Part shown: one piece after another, positions 25,936 through 33,536 of the stretch
How the letters are laid out: each line of letters starts with the position of its first letter
Numbering within the stretch: position 1 is the stretch's first letter
Program-made: the position numbers and the translations under genes
The notes under the pieces: model-generated
Told to the model about the DNA's origin: nothing
What the model saw: only the letters and a program-made list of their open reading frames with translations
The model's database searches: none
Source: Microbacterium sp. BR1
GTDB taxonomy: Bacteria; Actinomycetota; Actinomycetes; Actinomycetales; Microbacteriaceae
Direction of reading: 5' to 3'
Assembly: GCF_002812725.1 (NCBI RefSeq)
Contig: NZ_NMUN01000001.1
Span: 62,001 to 126,000 of the forward strand
DNA length: 64,000 nucleotides

Positions 25936-26904
25936 ATGCAGCATCCAGTCGAGCCTTCGGAGTCCCGGGGCGTGATGACATCCGTCGCCCACAGCATGGA
26001 TGCGTTCAACGCCCTCGTGCAGGCGTCGTTCATGCCGTTGGAGGTCACGACCTCGCGCCCCGATTTCACGGGGCGCATCCGGGCCGCACGGCGGGACGAC
26101 GTCTACTGCTACGAGATCGCCGCCAACGAGCACATCGTGCAGCGCACCCCGAGGATGATCGAGACCACCACGACGGGAGAGTTCTACAAGCTCAGTACGA
26201 TGCTCTCCGGCACCTCCATCGTGCTCCAGGACGACCGCGAGGCCGTGCTCGGTGTCGGCGATGTCGCCCTTTACGACACGACTCGCCCGTACACGCTGAT
26301 CTCGTCCGAGGGGGCCCGCACCGCTGTCGTGATGCTGCCGAGGCAGCAGGTCGAGCTGCCCCCGGGAATCGTGCGCCAGCTCACCGCCGTCCGCCTCTCG
26401 AGCGATCACGGCATGACCTCGATCATCTCGCCCTTCATCGCGTCGCTTGCCGCGGACCTGCATCAATTCGAGTCGTCGGCCGGGGCCCGGCTCGCGCGCA
26501 ACCTCGTCGATCTCGTGACGACGATGCTTGTGAGTGAACTGGACATCGACGACGAGGAGACATCGCGCCGGGCACTCCTGCGGCGAGTGTGCGCATACAT
26601 TGACGACAACCTCGGCGATCCCGCCCTGGGGCCGGGGAAGATCGCCGCGGCACATTTCATCTCGGTCCGCTATCTTCAGGTGTTGTTCCAGCGTGAGGGG
26701 ACGACGACATCCGCCTGGATTCGACAGCGCCGGCTCGAACGCTGCCGCCGCGATCTCACGGACCCTGTCATGGCGCAGTGGCCCATCGCGGGTATCGCCG
26801 CCCGATGGGGCTTCCTCGAGCCGACCCACTTCAGCCGCGTCTTCAAGGACCACTTCGGTCGAAGCGCGCGTGACATCCGCGCCGCCGGACAGCAGGCCGC
26901 TTAG
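25936..26904 (+). CDS. AraC-family activator, FeaR-like
   Basis: The 322-aa protein has an N-terminal AraC_binding_2 cupin-like sensor (MDAFNALVQASFMPLEVT; FYKLSTMLSGTSIVLQDDREAVLGVGDVALYDTTRPYTL) and two C-terminal helix-turn-helices (IAAAHFISVRYLQVLFQREG and IAGIAARWGFLEPTHFSRVFKDHFG). FeaR-type proteins activate genes for aromatic amine/aldehyde oxidation. It sits between two zinc alcohol dehydrogenase genes and probably activates one or both. ATG 25936 follows GGGAGCGAGGCC. Confidence 0.88.
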   Translation: MQHPVEPSESRGVMTSVAHSMDAFNALVQASFMPLEVTTSRPDFTGRIRAARRDDVYCYEIAANEHIVQRTPRMIETTTTGEFYKLSTMLSGTSIVLQDDREAVLGVGDVALYDTTRPYTLISSEGARTAVVMLPRQQVELPPGIVRQLTAVRLSSDHGMTSIISPFIASLAADLHQFESSAGARLARNLVDLVTTMLVSELDIDDEETSRRALLRRVCAYIDDNLGDPALGPGKIAAAHFISVRYLQVLFQREGTTTSAWIRQRRLERCRRDLTDPVMAQWPIAGIAARWGFLEPTHFSRVFKDHFGRSARDIRAAGQQAA

Positions 26905-26926
26905 CGCCCGGGTTGGTGCGCGCACC

Positions 26927-26980
26927 GTCAACAGTCGTGCGAGCGCGGTCAAACGGGGTCGTGCGCATCGCGTTTAGCGT
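26927..26980 (+). promoter_or_regulatory. Promoter with direct-repeat activator sites
   Basis: GTCAA occurs at 26927 and 26948 (21 bp, two helical turns), and GTCGTGCG occurs at 26934-26941 and 26958-26965. These repeats run into the -35 region of a -10-like TAGCGT at 26975-26980, the class II layout of AraC activators. The promoter serves the second zinc alcohol dehydrogenase. Confidence 0.55.
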
Positions 26981-27014
26981 GGAGACAAAGCTCGTACGGC
27001 CGAAGGAGGACGCG

Positions 27015-28103
27015 ATGGTGCAGGCGCTCGTACTCGATGAGGTGGGCGGCACGTTCCGCACCGCGGATGTGCGACTCGCGTCGCCGATCGGTCGTGAGGT
27101 GCTCGTAGACGTCAAGGCGAGCGGGCTGTGTCACAGCGATCTGACGGCGAGTTCGCTCGGCGGTTTCGCGCTACCCGCAATTCTCGGACACGAGGTCTCG
27201 GGCGTCGTGAAGCAGGTAGGTCCGGATGTCGTCGACCTGGTCCCGGGTGACCATGTCGTGGCCTCCCTGCAGTCGCACTGCGGCAGTTGCGCCGCCTGTC
27301 TGCGTGGCGACATCAACATGTGCAGCCAACCGGCGTTCGTGACACGGGCACCGGGCGAGGAGGCCCGCGTCACGCTGGACGGCGCCGCCGTCACGCCCGT
27401 CGTCGAGCTCGGCGGCTTCTCCGAGCAGATCCTCGTCCACGAGAACAACCTCGTACGCATCGACGAGGACATTCCGCACGAGGTCGCATGCATCCTGGGT
27501 TGCGGCGTGCTGACGGCCGCGGGCGCCGTTCTCAACGCCTCCAAAGTGCCGGCCGGTGCGTCCGTCGCCATCTACGGTTGCGGCGGCCTCGGCCTCGCAG
27601 CGATCCAGGCGGCACGTATCGCCGGAGCCTCGACGATCGTCGCCGTGGACATCTCTGACAGCAAGCTCGAACTCGCCGTGCGCATGGGCGCGACCGCCCG
27701 CGTGAACTCATCGACGACGGAACCGGTTGCCGCGGTACGCGAGGCGACGGGGGGCGGGGCCGACTTCGTCTTCGACTTCGTGGGCCGCCCCGAGGTGACC
27801 CGGCAGGCATACGACTCGGTCGGTCGAGCGGGAGAGCTGGGCGTCGTCGGAATCAACATGCCGGGGGCGACGCTGGAGATCAGCATCGGACCCGAGTTCA
27901 TCTGGAACCAGGTCCGCATCCGGCCGATCTTCAACGGATCAGGCAACTTCAAGACGGACATCCCGCGTTACGTCTCGCTGTACAACAGCGGCGTGCTCCA
28001 CCTCGACGAACTCGTCTCCCGCACGATCTCACTCGAGCAGGTCAACGATGCCTACGCGCACATCCACGAGCATGTCGGACGAACGGTGGTGACGTTTCCC
28101 TGA
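27015..28103 (+). CDS. Zinc-dependent alcohol dehydrogenase 2 (MDR)
   Basis: The 362-aa enzyme is a clear paralogue of the dehydrogenase at 24702: catalytic zinc motifs GLCHSD and GHEVSGVV, structural site CGSCAACLRGDINMC, LGCGVLTAAGAVLNA and Rossmann loop GCGGLGLAAIQAA. Similar motifs but clearly divergent sequence suggest a different substrate or expression. ATG 27015 follows AAGGAGGACGCG. It has its own activator-type promoter and a terminator-like hairpin after it. Confidence 0.9.
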   Translation: MVQALVLDEVGGTFRTADVRLASPIGREVLVDVKASGLCHSDLTASSLGGFALPAILGHEVSGVVKQVGPDVVDLVPGDHVVASLQSHCGSCAACLRGDINMCSQPAFVTRAPGEEARVTLDGAAVTPVVELGGFSEQILVHENNLVRIDEDIPHEVACILGCGVLTAAGAVLNASKVPAGASVAIYGCGGLGLAAIQAARIAGASTIVAVDISDSKLELAVRMGATARVNSSTTEPVAAVREATGGGADFVFDFVGRPEVTRQAYDSVGRAGELGVVGINMPGATLEISIGPEFIWNQVRIRPIFNGSGNFKTDIPRYVSLYNSGVLHLDELVSRTISLEQVNDAYAHIHEHVGRTVVTFP

Positions 28104-28111
28104 CGCACGCA

Positions 28112-28139
28112 CCGGGCCCCCGAGGCCGTGGGGGCCCGG
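28112..28139 (+). terminator. Terminator-like hairpin after alcohol dehydrogenase 2
   Basis: CCGGGCCCCC (28112-28121) pairs with GGGGGCCCGG (28130-28139) across GAGGCCGT, starting 9 bp after the stop. No T-run follows. Confidence 0.55.
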
Positions 28140-28192
28140 CTGTCGTGTCCGCAAACGGCTGGGAGCGCGCGCGATACGGTCCCTCGAGTGGC

Positions 28193-28205
28193 TACGCTCA
28201 ACCCA
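28193..28205 (+). promoter_or_regulatory. Leaderless promoter candidate for IclR gene
   Basis: TACGCT (28193-28198) is followed by six bases and then the ATG, with no Shine-Dalgarno sequence. This spacing puts the transcription start at or next to the start codon, as in actinobacterial leaderless genes. Confidence 0.4.
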
Positions 28206-28999
28206 TGTCCTCGATTCCGGACGAGCACACCCCGGAATTCGAGGGCGTGCCGAGGGTGCTGGCTCGGACCGTGCACCTGCTGCGCTGCTTCACGTACGCG
28301 GACGACACGCTGTCGGTGCGTGAGCTGGTTCAGCGTTCCGGGTTGCCCCGGTCGACCGTGCATCGCATCACGGGCGACCTCGTCCACCTCGGCCTGCTCA
28401 CCCGGACCGCGAGCGGGCGTTACGCGATGGGGACCCTCGTCTGGGAACTCGGGCAGTTCTCGCACATCAGTGTGCGCCTACGCCTGGCCGCGCAGGATCA
28501 TCTGACACGGCTGTACGAGGCGTGCGGTGAGAACGTGTTCATCGCGGTCATGACGACGACGATCCCCGAGACGGCGCAGGTGATGTTCGTCGGGCACGTC
28601 CGCGGTCCGCGGTCCGTGCCGGTGCTCGCCCACGAAGGCGGGCGGTTTCCTCTCCATACGACGGCCAGCGGGCGCGCGCTGGTCTCGGCGCAGTCGCCGG
28701 ACTGGATCGAACGCTATCTCGCCCGGATCTTCGACGGTGAGACGAAACGTTCCACGGTGGGGCAGGCGCGTCTACGCGCGACGATCGCCGCGGCCCGGAG
28801 CCGCGGATATGCGACGCAGCTGGGCGAGGTGGACGCCGGCGCCGCGGGCATCTCGGCGCCGATCCCGTCCGGTCTCGACACGCCGACCGCCGTCGTCACG
28901 ATCGCTGCATCCTCGGAGCACTGGGATGAGCGGCGGTACGCCTCGATGCTGCGGGTGACGGCGCACGCCATCGCGAAGGACATGCACGAAGGGCTCTGA
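28205..28999 (+). CDS. IclR-family regulator
   Basis: The 264-aa protein has an N-terminal winged helix (LSVRELVQRSGLPRSTVHRITGDLVHLGLL) and a C-terminal IclR effector domain with GRFPLHTTASGRALVSAQ and GYATQLGEVDAGAAGISAPIP. Such proteins control catabolic operons in response to aromatic acids or keto acids. It stands alone between the alcohol dehydrogenase and LacI genes; its target is not evident. Confidence 0.88.
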   Translation: MSSIPDEHTPEFEGVPRVLARTVHLLRCFTYADDTLSVRELVQRSGLPRSTVHRITGDLVHLGLLTRTASGRYAMGTLVWELGQFSHISVRLRLAAQDHLTRLYEACGENVFIAVMTTTIPETAQVMFVGHVRGPRSVPVLAHEGGRFPLHTTASGRALVSAQSPDWIERYLARIFDGETKRSTVGQARLRATIAAARSRGYATQLGEVDAGAAGISAPIPSGLDTPTAVVTIAASSEHWDERRYASMLRVTAHAIAKDMHEGL

Positions 29000-29011
29000 C
29001 GCGCCGCGCCG

Positions 29012-30034
29012 CTACGGCCGGACGATGAGCCGCGGCTCCACGAGCACGTGCTCGGGCGCTGCCTCGCTGTCGCGCAGCGCGATCACGTTCCCCGTCGGCC
29101 CCATCAACAGGTCGAGCGCGCCCGCCGCGACGAGCTCGGGCGACTGCTCGACGCTCGAGATGCCCAGGGCCTCGGCCACGGGGGTGTTGTCGAATCCGAT
29201 GATCGGAAGCGCTCGGCGGCCGGCGTCGGCGGCGGCGAGATGCGCGCCGACCGCGAGGGCGTCGCTGACGCACACGAGGGCGTCGAGCTCGTCGATGGTC
29301 CGGCCGTCGGCGAAGGCCGCGGTCATGACGGCGCGGGCGTCGGCGAGGCCGTCGACGGTCTCGAAGCGCGGACCGGTGGCCGAGGCCTCCGCCATCGCCT
29401 CCCGCCAGCCCCGCTCGCGGTCGTCGCCCGTGCCGCCGTCGCTCGGCCAGCCGAGAAACCCGACGCGGGGTCCCGCCGTCGCCAGCGCGTGACGCGTCGC
29501 GGCACGGGTACCGGCGGCCCCGTCGACGTCGACCCACGTGTGGGTCGAGCGATACACGTCGCCGCCTCCCCATGGTCGCCCGAAGGAGACGAAGGGCATG
29601 TCCCGCTCTGCCAGCCACCCGGTGCGCGGGTCGCCGAAGAACGTCCCCGTCACGACGACGGCGTCGATCTCGCCGCCGTCGATGAGGTCGCCGAGACGCT
29701 CCATCTCCTCCTCCGCCGTCCGGGCGCTGTAGAGCAGCACGCGCATGCCTCGTTCGCTCGCACGCTCGGTGAGGGCGTGCACGAAGCGGTCGAGGAGCAC
29801 GCCCGAGATGCCGCCGGTGTAGGGATCGAGATGGATGCCGATGGTCGAGCTGCGGCGCGTGCGCAGGCGCCGCGCGGCCGCGTGGGGGCGGTAGCCCAGC
29901 TCCGCGATGACATGGGCGACGCGCTCCCGAGTGGACTCGCGGACGATCTCGGGGGAGTTGAGCACATTGGAGACGGTCTGGCGCGAGACCCCGGCGACGC
30001 GGGCGACGTCCTCGACGGTGGGCGCCTTCGCCAT
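29012..30034 (-). CDS. LacI-family regulator of oligosaccharide operon
   Basis: The 340-aa protein has a LacI helix-turn-helix and hinge (PTVEDVARVAGVSRQTVSNVLNSPEIV...YRPHAAARRLRTRRS) and a periplasmic-binding-like sensor ending VEQSPELVAAGALDLLMG. It diverges from the sugar importer genes, with palindromic GTTCAAA-type operators between. ATG 30034 (MAKAPTVED) follows GGGAGGCGCGG. It probably represses both its own gene and the importer operon until the sugar is present. Confidence 0.9.
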   Translation of the reverse strand: MAKAPTVEDVARVAGVSRQTVSNVLNSPEIVRESTRERVAHVIAELGYRPHAAARRLRTRRSSTIGIHLDPYTGGISGVLLDRFVHALTERASERGMRVLLYSARTAEEEMERLGDLIDGGEIDAVVVTGTFFGDPRTGWLAERDMPFVSFGRPWGGGDVYRSTHTWVDVDGAAGTRAATRHALATAGPRVGFLGWPSDGGTGDDRERGWREAMAEASATGPRFETVDGLADARAVMTAAFADGRTIDELDALVCVSDALAVGAHLAAADAGRRALPIIGFDNTPVAEALGISSVEQSPELVAAGALDLLMGPTGNVIALRDSEAAPEHVLVEPRLIVRP

Positions 30035-30093
30035 CTCCGCGCCTCCCGGGCCTCGGCTGCGCGGGGAGAGTGCGGCAGCGCCGCCCCCGCACA

Positions 30094-30103
30094 TGAACGT
30101 TCA
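30094..30103. promoter_or_regulatory. LacI operator near its own gene
   Basis: TGAACGTTCA is a perfect 10-bp palindrome 60 bp upstream of the LacI ATG, fitting autoregulation. It shares the GTTCAAA right half with the operator at 30180. Confidence 0.6.
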
Positions 30104-30133
30104 AATCGTTACGTCCAGGCTACCCCGAGTGAC

Positions 30134-30193
30134 TTGACATGCATCGTCATGCCCTCATAGCGTGCTCTTAGCGGGCAAATTTGATCGTTCAAA
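30134..30193 (+). promoter_or_regulatory. Promoter and LacI operator of sugar importer
   Basis: TTGACA (30134-30139) and TAGCGT (30158-30163) are separated by 18 bp. The near-perfect palindrome TTTGATCGTTCAAA (30180-30193) lies just after the expected transcription start, a typical repressor position. Confidence 0.65.
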
Positions 30194-30250
30194 CTTGTCC
30201 CTCCGGCCTCACTGCGGGAGGCCCTCGTGACCTCATCAAAGGAGAGAGAC

Positions 30251-31498
30251 ATGACACGGCACACCATCCGGAACGTCATCGGGGCGGGAGCGTTCGTCCT
30301 CGTCGGCGCGCTCGCGCTCACGGGATGCGGCGGCTCGAGCTTCGACCTTCCATCCGGCGTCGACGGTGAACTCACGTCCTCGGACGACGCCCTCACGATC
30401 CTCATCGGCTCCAGCGGCGAGGCCGAGACCGTCGCCGTCGAAGAGGCCGTCGCGGCCTGGTCCGCCGAATCCGGCGTGGATGCGACGGTGCAGGTCGCGA
30501 ACGACCTCGCGCAGCAGCTCTCGCAGGGATTCGCTGCCGGGTCCCCGCCCGACCTGTTCTACCTGTCGACGGATCAGATCGCGGGCTACGCGGGAAACGG
30601 CTCGCTCATGCCCTACGGCGATCTGCTCTCGAACAAAGACGACTTCTACCCCTCGCTCGTCGAGAACTTCACGGTGGACGGCGAGTTCTACTGTGCGCCC
30701 AAGGACTTCTCCACCCTCGCGCTCGTCATCAACACCGAGCTGTGGGCCGCGGCGGGACTGACGGATGCCGACATCCCCACGACGTGGGAAGAGCTCGACG
30801 CGGTGGCGGCGACCCTGAGCTCGGGTGGCACGGCCGGCCTCGCCTTCGGTACGGAGTACCAGCGCATCGGCACATTCATGGCTCAGGCCGGCGGCGGCCT
30901 CGTGGTCGACGGGGAAGCCGTGGCGAACAGCTCCCAGAACGTCGAGGCGCTCGAGTACGTCAAGGCGGGCCTCGAGGCGGGCACCTTCGCCTACGCGTCG
31001 GATCTCGGCGCGGGCTGGGGCGGCGAGGCCTTTGGCAAGGGACTGGCGGCCATGGTCATCGAGGGCAACTGGATCGGCGGGGCGATGAGCAACGACTTCC
31101 CCGACGTCGAGTACGTCGTTGCGGAGCTGCCGGCGGGCCCGTCGGGCAAGGGAACTCTGCAGTTCACGAACTGCTGGGGAATGTCGGCGGACAGCCCCAA
31201 CCAGGAAGCGGCGCTCGACCTCGTCGAGCACCTGACGACCGCGGATCAGCAACTGGCCTTCTCCGACGCGTTCGGTCCGATGCCATCCGTCATGTCGGCA
31301 GCGGATGCCTGGACGGAAGCCAATCCCGACCTGGCAGCGTTCTTGAACGGCGCGGAGTATGCCCAGTTCCCGCCGAACAGCGACGGCGCGAGCGACGTGA
31401 TCGCGGACTTCAACGCCCAGCTGGAGTCGCTGAAGACGGGTGACCCCGCGTCGATTCTCGACTCCGTGCAGGGGAACCTCGAGGCCGTGGTCGGCTGA
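30251..31498 (+). CDS. Oligosaccharide ABC importer binding lipoprotein
   Basis: The 415-aa protein has a lipoprotein signal with lipobox ALALTGC (Cys about residue 25) and a type I extracellular solute-binding fold (SBP_bac_1): ALTILIGSSGEAETVAVEEAVAAWSAESG, then SPPDLFYLSTDQIAGYAGNGSLMPYGDLL and GMSADSPNQEAALDLVEHLT. It binds a carbohydrate for the MalFG-like permeases that follow. ATG 30251 follows AAAGGAGAGAGAC. Expression should be controlled by the divergent LacI protein. Confidence 0.92.
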   Translation: MTRHTIRNVIGAGAFVLVGALALTGCGGSSFDLPSGVDGELTSSDDALTILIGSSGEAETVAVEEAVAAWSAESGVDATVQVANDLAQQLSQGFAAGSPPDLFYLSTDQIAGYAGNGSLMPYGDLLSNKDDFYPSLVENFTVDGEFYCAPKDFSTLALVINTELWAAAGLTDADIPTTWEELDAVAATLSSGGTAGLAFGTEYQRIGTFMAQAGGGLVVDGEAVANSSQNVEALEYVKAGLEAGTFAYASDLGAGWGGEAFGKGLAAMVIEGNWIGGAMSNDFPDVEYVVAELPAGPSGKGTLQFTNCWGMSADSPNQEAALDLVEHLTTADQQLAFSDAFGPMPSVMSAADAWTEANPDLAAFLNGAEYAQFPPNSDGASDVIADFNAQLESLKTGDPASILDSVQGNLEAVVG

Positions 31499-31500
31499 CC

Positions 31501-32634
31501 ATGACCACTCGGGTCACCGCCTCCCGCGCCGGATCCCGCAGGTCGGGGATCCGGCGCGGCGAGGCCGCCGCCGGATGGATCTTCACGGCCCCCGTGATCG
31601 TCATCCTGGGCGTCTTCCTGCTCGTCCCGGTGCTGATGGCGCTCTGGGTGAGCTTCTCCGACTGGACGGGAAGGGGGAGTCCCCTCTCCGGCGATGTCGG
31701 CTTCGTGGGCTTGGACAACTACGCGGCCGTCACGAGCGGCGGCGGTCTCGCCGAGCGGGACTTCGGCATCGCGATGCGCAACAACGCCTGGTACGTGCTG
31801 CTGGTGGTGCCGCTCCAGACGATCCTGTCGTTGTTCCTCGCGGTGCTCGTCAGCCGCGCGATCCTCCGCGGCCGCGGCTTCTTCCGCACGGCCTTCTACT
31901 TCCCCTCCATGACGAGCTCCGTCGCGATAACGGTCCTGTGGCTCTTCCTGTTCTCCACGACCGGGGTCGTCAACCAGGTGCTCTCGTGGGTCGGCATCTC
32001 GGGTCCGAACTGGTTCAGCGACCCGCGGGGGATCGTCCACGTGGCGCTGGGAGCCGTCGGCGTGCAGGAGGGACCCGATTTCCTCGCCTCGGGCTCGTTC
32101 CTCGGCATCAGCGCCTGGGAATGGCTCTCCGGTCCATCGGTGGCGATGAGCGCCTTCATCCTGATGGCCGTCTTCACCACGAGCGGCACGTTCATGCTTC
32201 TCTTCGTCGCGGCGTTGCAGAACATCGGGACGGAACTCGGCGAGGCAGGCATGATGGACGGCGCGAGCGGGTGGCAGCGGTTCCGTCTCATCACGCTGCC
32301 GCAGTTGCGTCCGACGCTGTTCACCGTGCTGACGCTGGGATTGATCGGCTGCTGGCAGGTCTTCGACCAGATCTACACCGGAACCCAGGGCGGACCGGCG
32401 AAGACGACGCTGACCCCGGCGTACCTCTCGTACGACTCGGCATTCATCGGTCAGGACTGGGGAGAGGGCGCGGCGATCGCGTTCATCCTCTTCGTCATCA
32501 TCATCGCGTTCACGATCCTGCAGCGCTGGGTCCTGCGTGAGCGCCCGGTATCGAAGCGTCGCGCCGCGCAGTATCAGCCCAAAGGGACGAAGCGTCGCGC
32601 CGCGCAGTATCAGCCCAAAGGGACGAAGCTATGA
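31501..32634 (+). CDS. Sugar ABC permease (MalF-like) with duplicated tail
   Basis: The 377-aa permease has six membrane spans and the coupling loop GEAGMMDGASGWQRFRLITLPQLRP of MalF-type proteins. Its C-terminal end carries two copies of KRRAAQYQPKGT, made by a perfect 36-bp tandem duplication at 32552-32623; a partial third unit starts the final residues. The tail is cytoplasmic and basic, so the duplication probably does little harm. The ATPase that powers this importer is not encoded here and is likely a shared MsiK-type subunit elsewhere. Confidence 0.9.
   Translation: MTTRVTASRAGSRRSGIRRGEAAAGWIFTAPVIVILGVFLLVPVLMALWVSFSDWTGRGSPLSGDVGFVGLDNYAAVTSGGGLAERDFGIAMRNNAWYVLLVVPLQTILSLFLAVLVSRAILRGRGFFRTAFYFPSMTSSVAITVLWLFLFSTTGVVNQVLSWVGISGPNWFSDPRGIVHVALGAVGVQEGPDFLASGSFLGISAWEWLSGPSVAMSAFILMAVFTTSGTFMLLFVAALQNIGTELGEAGMMDGASGWQRFRLITLPQLRPTLFTVLTLGLIGCWQVFDQIYTGTQGGPAKTTLTPAYLSYDSAFIGQDWGEGAAIAFILFVIIIAFTILQRWVLRERPVSKRRAAQYQPKGTKRRAAQYQPKGTKL
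32552..32623 (+). repeat. 36-bp perfect tandem duplication in permease gene
   Basis: The unit 32552-32587 starts CGAAGCGTCGCGCCGCGCAG and is repeated exactly at 32588-32623, followed by five bases of a third unit. The frame is kept, adding 12 residues. Perfect identity suggests a recent slippage event. Confidence 0.9.
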
Positions 32635-33536
32635 CCGACACCGCCCTCGCTGAAGCCGAGGTCCTGATCCAGGACCGGCCCGCCCGTCGCCGCGTGCGGC
32701 GCTACGGCGGGCGCGTGATCGCGGCCCAGCTCGCGCTCTACGCCCTGCTGGCCGCCCTCGCGCTCGTGTACGTCTATCCGTTCCTCGTGCAGGTCGCGAC
32801 CTCGTTCAAGACGGATGCCGAGGCGGCCTCGGACCCGATCTCGCTGATCCCGAGCATCTGGTCGCTGGCGGCGTACGACCTGCTGTTCACCCGCAGCGAC
32901 TTTCCGCTCTGGTTCATGAACAGCGCGATCGTCACCGTCACCGTCACGCTCGGGCGCGTGTTCTTCGTATCCCTCGCGGGGTATGCGCTGGCGCGGCTGC
33001 AGTTCCGGGGGCGCACCGTGATCTTCGCGCTCGTGGTGGCGGTCATGGCCGTGCCGGGGGTCGTGCTCCTGATCCCCAAGTTCCTCGTGCTCAACCAGAT
33101 CGGCCTCTACGACACCTACGCGGGCATGATCCTGCCACTGCTGGTGGATGCCGCCGGGGTCTTCATCATGAAGAACTTCTTCGAATCGATCCCGTCCTCG
33201 GTCGAGGAGCAGGCCCGCATCGACGGCGCGGGCCCGTTCCGCGTGTTCTGGTCGATCGTGCTGCCGATGGCGCGCCCCGCGCTGATCACGATCGTCATCC
33301 TGTCCTTCCAGGGATCGTGGAACGAGCTCAGCCACTTCATCGTCGCGACCCAGTCTCCAGACCTGACGACGCTCACGAAGGGCGTGGCGTCCCTCGCCTC
33401 GGGGCAGCTGAGCCAGGGCAGTCAGTACCCGGTCAAGCTCGCCGCCGCGGCGATCATGACGATTCCCGTCGCGATCGTGTTCTTCGTCTTCCAGAAACGC
33501 ATCATGAACACCACAGAAGGAGCAGTAAAGGGATGA
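32631..33536 (+). CDS. Sugar ABC permease (MalG-like)
   Basis: The 301-aa permease has six membrane spans and the coupling loop EEQARIDGAGPFRVFWSIVLPMARPALIT of the MalG family. ATG 32631 overlaps the MalF-like stop (ATGA). It forms the second half of the translocation channel. Confidence 0.92.
   Translation: MTDTALAEAEVLIQDRPARRRVRRYGGRVIAAQLALYALLAALALVYVYPFLVQVATSFKTDAEAASDPISLIPSIWSLAAYDLLFTRSDFPLWFMNSAIVTVTVTLGRVFFVSLAGYALARLQFRGRTVIFALVVAVMAVPGVVLLIPKFLVLNQIGLYDTYAGMILPLLVDAAGVFIMKNFFESIPSSVEEQARIDGAGPFRVFWSIVLPMARPALITIVILSFQGSWNELSHFIVATQSPDLTTLTKGVASLASGQLSQGSQYPVKLAAAAIMTIPVAIVFFVFQKRIMNTTEGAVKG

Noticed and set aside
32552..32623. Duplicated tail as a functional repeat domain
   Set aside because: Two exact DNA copies with no third-position drift indicate recent slippage rather than a selected repeat motif.
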